From the NCBI GenBank assembly GCA_030728405.1, contig JANQZS010000108.1, positions 1 to 36,497 of the forward strand: 36,497 nucleotides of DNA, read 5' to 3'. The stretch is from Candidatus Nanopelagicales bacterium. Its GTDB lineage: Bacteria > Actinomycetota > Actinomycetes > S36-B12. A program made the translations under genes and the position numbers. The notes below the pieces were generated by a model that was given only the letters and a program-made list of their open reading frames with translations, had not been told where the DNA came from and did no database searches. Of this stretch, positions 32,414-36,497 are shown in pieces; the stretch's first letter is position 1, and every line of letters begins with the position of its first letter.

Positions 32414-34761
32414 CTACGTCAATTGACGCCCAACGTCCGAGTCTTGTTGGGTCAAGCGTCCGACGAGTCAATGACCCCAGGTTGCTAACGGGTGCTGGTC
32501 GTTTTGTGGACGATATTTCACTGCCTGGAATGTTGCATGCGTTTATCCTCCGAAGCACGGTCGCCCACGGCAGGTTAATCAGTTTTGAACCTGGTGATTC
32601 ACCGGCTGACCTCATTTTGGGACCGGACGAAGTAGGTGCCGCTACCGAGCCGCTCCCGTTCGTCTGGATTGCCCCTGACCAACAGCACCTTCACCTGCCC
32701 ATGGGTGACCGAACTGTGCGGTATGTGGGCCAGCCGCTGGGGATCGTTGTTGCCGGTTCGAGGGCCCAGGCTGAAGATGCGGCTGAATCAATCGAAATGA
32801 CCATCGACCAGTTTCCTGGAGTGGCCGATTCGCTGGCCGCTCTCGAGGCAGGTGCACCTGTGCTCTATCCAGAACACGGATCAAACCTAGCTGTGGATTT
32901 CAGTATTGGGGATGAACCTGATGTCCTAGAAGCGGCAATGGCTGCAGCCCCACTCATCGTGAGTCGACGGTTGAGAATTCCGCGAATCGCACCGAGCCCT
33001 ATGGAAACCCGGGGGGTTTTGGCTGATTGGAATACTGGAACAGAAACTCTCACTGTGTGGATGTCGACTCAAACTCCACACCATGTTCGTGACCAGTTAG
33101 CCCTGGTTTTGCGGCTCAAGGTTGATCAGGTCCGTGTCATATCTAGTGATGTCGGAGGCGGATTTGGCGCCAAAGAGCACCTCTATCCTGACGAAGTCAT
33201 GGCGTGTCTGGCCGCCATCCGTTTGGGTGTGCCGGTCAAATGGGTAGAAGATCGAAATGAGCATTTCATAGCGACATGCCACGCGCGTGACGCCGTTCAT
33301 GATGCCCGCCTTGCAATGACTGAAGACGGAATCTTCCTCGCGATCCACACCAAGGTTACGGGAAATCTGGGCGCTCATTTTTCCAATGTTGGTTCCGGTC
33401 CGTTCAGAGTCTCTGGCCTCATGCTCCCAGGTCCTTACCGCGTAGCTAATGCGGGAGCGAGGATTTCGGCTGTCTTCACGAACACCACACCGACGGGTGC
33501 CTATCGAGGCTTTGGCATGCAAGAGGCGGCCTGGGTCAGGGAGCGACTCGTCGATGAAGCCGCCCGGGAACTGGGCGTTGATCCCTTAGAGCTTCGACTT
33601 CGCAATGTGATCACCTCAGATGAGCTCCCTCATCTGACCCCGACGTTCCAAGAATATGACTCTGGCGACTATGGCCGAAGCCTCACGATGGTTCGTGACC
33701 GAGTTCAGGCGTACACCCCCATCGTCGACACAAACCCGCGGGTCAGGCGAGGCATAGGTTTCGCTACCCATGTGGAGTTCACCGGTCTCGGACCAAGCGT
33801 TATGCAGGAGATTGTCGGTTTTCGTCTGGGCGGATATGAGACGGCAATCGTTCGGATGGAGCCGGATGGAAGCGTTTTTGTCTCATCTGGGGTCATGGGG
33901 ATGGGCCAAGGAATCGAAACGACACTCGGCCAGTTAGCCGCGGATTGTCTCGGTGTTGACATGGACAGGGTGAGTGTCCATCTGGGCGACACTGCCCAGG
34001 CGCCCTACTCTGCTGCGGGGTCCATTGCCAGCCGTTCGATGACAGTCGGAGGAGGGGCAGTTGTAACGGCAGCCACGACCCTTCGTGAAAAAATCTTGCG
34101 GATTGCTGCGCACCGATTAGAGGCCAGTGTTCAGGATCTCGTCATCACCGAAGGTCGAGTGCGCATAAAAGGTGATCCATCGGTGGGCATAAGTCTGGAG
34201 GAATTGGCCGAGTACTCCTGGCTGGGCTGGAAATTGCCGGCAGGCGAGACACCTGATCTCGAAGTCAAATTTGTTCATGATCCTTCGAACATCAGCTATC
34301 CGTACGCGACCCATGCGGCAGCGGTGGCTGTTGATCTTGATACAGGTCAGATCAAAATCGAGCGGTACTGGATTGCGCACGACAGCGGAGTTGTTGTAAA
34401 CCCGCAAATTGTCGACGGGCAAATTGCGGGAGGTGTTGCTCAAGGGCTGGGGATTGCGCTCTTTGAGAAGGTGCTTTATGAAGAAAACGGCCAGCCAAAC
34501 AGTACGACGTTTCTTGACTATCTCCTCCCACTCGCAAGCGATGTGCCGGATTTGGTGATGGATCATTTCGAAACTCCGGCTCCGCACATTCCTGGTGGCA
34601 TGAAGGGTGTCGGAGAGGGAGGGACCATCGTTGCTCCTGTCGCGATCGGGAACGCGGTCGCCGCTGCAGTTCCAGAGATCGCCGGAATGTTGCTCGAAAC
34701 CCCGCTATCACCGGGTCGGTTATGGGAACTCCTCCGTAAGGGAGGGCTGTTCGATGACTAG
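32410..34761 (+). CDS. Molybdopterin-binding large subunit of a xanthine-oxidase-family hydroxylase
   Basis: A 783-residue large subunit: LVGSSVRRVNDPRLLTGAGRFVDD at the N-terminus, DVGGGFGAKEHLYPDE, TGAYRGFGMQEA (Gly363-Arg366), GMGQGIETTLGQ and the catalytic Glu736 in GMKGVGEGGTI. The active-site loop is GAYRGFG rather than the Cys-containing AYxCSFR of true CO dehydrogenase, so despite CoxL-like similarity this is a hydroxylase of another substrate, probably a heteroaromatic ring or aldehyde. It overlaps the ABC ATPase gene by eight bases, linking substrate uptake and hydroxylation in one transcript. Confidence 0.94.
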   Translation: MTTSIDAQRPSLVGSSVRRVNDPRLLTGAGRFVDDISLPGMLHAFILRSTVAHGRLISFEPGDSPADLILGPDEVGAATEPLPFVWIAPDQQHLHLPMGDRTVRYVGQPLGIVVAGSRAQAEDAAESIEMTIDQFPGVADSLAALEAGAPVLYPEHGSNLAVDFSIGDEPDVLEAAMAAAPLIVSRRLRIPRIAPSPMETRGVLADWNTGTETLTVWMSTQTPHHVRDQLALVLRLKVDQVRVISSDVGGGFGAKEHLYPDEVMACLAAIRLGVPVKWVEDRNEHFIATCHARDAVHDARLAMTEDGIFLAIHTKVTGNLGAHFSNVGSGPFRVSGLMLPGPYRVANAGARISAVFTNTTPTGAYRGFGMQEAAWVRERLVDEAARELGVDPLELRLRNVITSDELPHLTPTFQEYDSGDYGRSLTMVRDRVQAYTPIVDTNPRVRRGIGFATHVEFTGLGPSVMQEIVGFRLGGYETAIVRMEPDGSVFVSSGVMGMGQGIETTLGQLAADCLGVDMDRVSVHLGDTAQAPYSAAGSIASRSMTVGGGAVVTAATTLREKILRIAAHRLEASVQDLVITEGRVRIKGDPSVGISLEELAEYSWLGWKLPAGETPDLEVKFVHDPSNISYPYATHAAAVAVDLDTGQIKIERYWIAHDSGVVVNPQIVDGQIAGGVAQGLGIALFEKVLYEENGQPNSTTFLDYLLPLASDVPDLVMDHFETPAPHIPGGMKGVGEGGTIVAPVAIGNAVAAAVPEIAGMLLETPLSPGRLWELLRKGGLFDD

Positions 34762-36289
34762 TACTGCGGCGTTATCTGCTGAGCAGGTGACGAAGGCCTT
34801 TGGTGATGCGCTCGCTTTGAAGGCAGTGGATTTCACATGCAAGGCTGGCGAAGTACACGCGCTCTTGGGTGAAAATGGTGCAGGTAAAAGCACTTTGGTG
34901 AAAATTCTCACCGGTGCGATGGAACCTGATTCGGGGAAAATAGTCGTCAACGGTAAGAGCCACCACTTCCGAAGTCCGTTGGAGGCGCAAGTAGCTGGCA
35001 TAGGCGTCGTTTACCAAGATTTTCAGCTCTTTCCGCGGTTAACGGTCGCAGAAAACATCTGTGCTGCATCTGTCGGCGACGTCTCCCGCGGCGGTTTTTT
35101 ATCGCGCCGTCGCATGAATGCCAAGGCTGCCGGAATTCTTGCAAACTTCGGTATTGAGGTCGATCCTCAACGCGAAGTGCGCTCTCTCGATGCGGCCGAG
35201 CGAAAACTGGTTGAAATTTCCCGAGCGCTCCAAACCGATCCGGAATATTTGTTCCTTGATGAGCCAACGGCAGCGCTTGAACCCAAAGAAACACATCGCC
35301 TTTTGGCAATGATCGATCGCCTCCGGACTCATGGCAAGGGGATTATTCTTGTCACCCATCGGCTGCAGGAGATCAGCGAAGTAGCGGATCGGGCTACTGC
35401 GCTCCGCGATGGAGAATATGCCGGAACCTTGGACCGTTCCCAGTTCTCCCGGGAGGCACTTTCAGAGCTCGTTGTGGGCAGATCTGTTGAAGAGCATCGA
35501 GGCCCAAGCCATGCTCCAGGTGAAGTGCGCATGCACCTGAGCGGACTAACTCTGCGAGACGATTCACCTGAGATTGACATCTCTGTGCGTGAGCGAGAGT
35601 TGGTGGCCGTAGTGGGCTTAATCGGCTCCGGTGTCCCGAGCATCATGAAAGTTGCAGGTGGTGCAGTCGCGACGCCCAAGGGAGCATCAATTCTTCTCGA
35701 TGGCGCAGAAATTGAATTTCGCAGTCCTGCTGATGCCCAAAAGAGGGGTATCGGCTTTGTCAGTGATGACCGGAAAGCCCAAGGGATTGTGCCCCTGCGA
35801 TCCGCGGCAGAAAACATTGCGCTGCCGTCCCTCAAACGTTTTGGTGGGCCATTCGTGCACCGTAATGCATTTCGGAGCGCGGCACTTGGCTGTCAACAGA
35901 CCTTTGATATCCGGTGGACTTCTCCAGATCAGCCAGTCGGTTCACTTTCGGGTGGAAATCAGCAAAAAGTAGTTTTGAGTCGCTGGCAAGTCCGCGAGTC
36001 GACCTTCCTGGTAATTCAGGAGCCATCCCAGGGTGTTGACATCGGTGCTCGCCTTCAAATTCACGATTACCTTGTGGATTATGCAAAGTCCGGTGGGTCA
36101 GTGTTTTTCTCAAGCTCTGACCTTGATGAGGTGAGAGATATTGCCCATCGCATCTATGTCGTTCACGCTGGCGAAATCGTGGCCGAGTTCGTCAACAACA
36201 GTGAAAATCCTGTAACCCGAAGCCAACTTGCGCAAGCTATGGCGGCCATGATCGATCGTGACGAGAAGCAGGGAGTCTCCAATGACTGA
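34754..36289 (+). CDS. ABC transporter ATP-binding protein, RbsA/MglA type (double ATPase)
   Basis: A 511-residue protein with two ATPase halves. The first has a full Walker A (GENGAGKST, 39-47), a degenerate signature (SLDAAERKLVEIS) and Walker B with FLDEPTAAL. The second has the degenerate Walker A typical of the family (VVGLIGSGVPS), a good signature (SLSGGNQQKVVLSR) and VIQEPSQGVDIGAR. This layout is the carbohydrate-uptake-2 type, which imports sugars but also nucleosides and related compounds. The ATG at 34754 has GGGAGGG eight bases upstream and overlaps the hydroxylase gene by eight bases. The permease follows with another eight-base overlap. A nucleobase-like or heteroaromatic cargo is inferred from context only. 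Confidence 0.95.
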   Translation: MTSTAALSAEQVTKAFGDALALKAVDFTCKAGEVHALLGENGAGKSTLVKILTGAMEPDSGKIVVNGKSHHFRSPLEAQVAGIGVVYQDFQLFPRLTVAENICAASVGDVSRGGFLSRRRMNAKAAGILANFGIEVDPQREVRSLDAAERKLVEISRALQTDPEYLFLDEPTAALEPKETHRLLAMIDRLRTHGKGIILVTHRLQEISEVADRATALRDGEYAGTLDRSQFSREALSELVVGRSVEEHRGPSHAPGEVRMHLSGLTLRDDSPEIDISVRERELVAVVGLIGSGVPSIMKVAGGAVATPKGASILLDGAEIEFRSPADAQKRGIGFVSDDRKAQGIVPLRSAAENIALPSLKRFGGPFVHRNAFRSAALGCQQTFDIRWTSPDQPVGSLSGGNQQKVVLSRWQVRESTFLVIQEPSQGVDIGARLQIHDYLVDYAKSGGSVFFSSSDLDEVRDIAHRIYVVHAGEIVAEFVNNSENPVTRSQLAQAMAAMIDRDEKQGVSND

Positions 36290-36497
36290 AACATCTACGG
36301 TTATCGCAACAGATGCCAGGGCTCGCCGGCGAAAGCCGCGGATCTCGTTTGATGCAGCTTTTGTGCCAGCGATCATCATCATCTTGTTGGTCATCTTGTC
36401 CGTAGCCTCGCCGGTGTTTCTTAGCTCACGCAACCTTGCCCAAATCTTGCTTCAAATCTCAACCCTAGGCATCGCCGCGGTCGGTGCAACATTGGTG
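36282..36497 (+). CDS. ABC transporter permease, RbsC type, 3' end outside window
   Basis: The first 72 codons of a membrane permease. A basic N-terminal cytoplasmic stretch (DARARRRKPRISF) is followed by a hydrophobic helix (VPAIIIILLVILSVASPVF) and the LSSRNLAQILLQISTLGIAAVGATLV segment typical of RbsC-type permeases. It starts at ATG 36282, overlapping the ATPase gene by eight bases. A substrate-binding protein gene, expected for this importer, is not in the window and may lie just downstream. Confidence 0.9.
   Translation, partial: MTETSTVIATDARARRRKPRISFDAAFVPAIIIILLVILSVASPVFLSSRNLAQILLQISTLGIAAVGATLV

Noticed and set aside
31071-34761. Aerobic CO dehydrogenase (coxMSL) based on gene order M-S-L
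   Set aside because: The large subunit has GAYRGFG where true CO dehydrogenase carries the Cys-containing AYxCSFR loop, and no cox maturation genes follow.
1-36497. tRNA, rRNA, CRISPR arrays, transposases, phage or att sites
   Set aside because: No gap is large enough or shows the needed structure; no such proteins or regular repeats were seen.

Overview
The window looks like a chromosomal segment of an actinobacterium. It is moderately GC-rich, with frequent GTG starts and tightly overlapping genes. The central block (stand-alone B12-binding mutase subunit, sucC, sucD, TSUP permease, a DUF6350-like membrane protein, a second membrane protein, purN, purH) has a gene order I associate with Actinomycetes. 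I see no rRNA, tRNA, CRISPR array, transposase or integrase, and there is little non-coding DNA. The genus cannot be told from the sequence alone.

Region 1 (1-10.8 kb) is a CoA-ester catabolic island. Two divergent phytoene-dehydrogenase-type FAD oxidoreductases open it, and the left one is frameshifted with an apparent internal deletion. A BadI/MenB-like crotonase and a PcaF-like thiolase follow on the minus strand. Divergently on the plus strand lies a five-gene run: SDR dehydrogenase, RidA-family protein, ADP-forming acyl-CoA synthetase, AMP-forming acyl-CoA ligase and a B12-dependent acyl-CoA mutase large subunit. Four of these five genes are joined by 4-bp stop/start overlaps and one by a 2-bp gap. 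Together they suggest activation of a carboxylic acid, carbon-skeleton rearrangement, beta-oxidation and possibly ring opening of an unidentified alicyclic, aromatic or branched acid.

Region 2 (10.8-15.4 kb) is on the minus strand: an AraC-type regulator, a WrbA-like flavoprotein, an NADPH-dependent FMN reductase and a PaaX-family regulator in one overlapping operon, followed by an ACT-domain malic enzyme. A sequence resembling the PaaX operator precedes the SDR operon of region 1, which makes the PaaX protein its probable regulator.

Region 3 (15.6-23.1 kb) is core metabolism. The B12-binding small subunit here may partner the large subunit of region 1. It is followed by succinyl-CoA synthetase, membrane proteins and two purine biosynthesis genes.

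Region 4 (23.1 kb to the end) is a second catabolic island and the most interesting part. One operon encodes an amidase-signature hydrolase, a 2Fe-2S protein, an unusual fusion of the molybdenum and FAD subunits of a xanthine-oxidase-family hydroxylase (with a PaoB/HcrB-like cysteine loop), an ACMSD-type amidohydrolase/decarboxylase and an aldehyde dehydrogenase. A second operon encodes a conventional three-subunit molybdenum hydroxylase translationally coupled to an RbsA/RbsC-type ABC importer that runs off the window. Both promoters carry the same 13-bp inverted-repeat motif between -35 and -10 (11 of 13 positions identical), so they are probably controlled together by one repressor. I infer an uptake and degradation pathway for a heteroaromatic, probably N-containing, compound using two successive Mo-dependent hydroxylations. 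I cannot assign the substrate.
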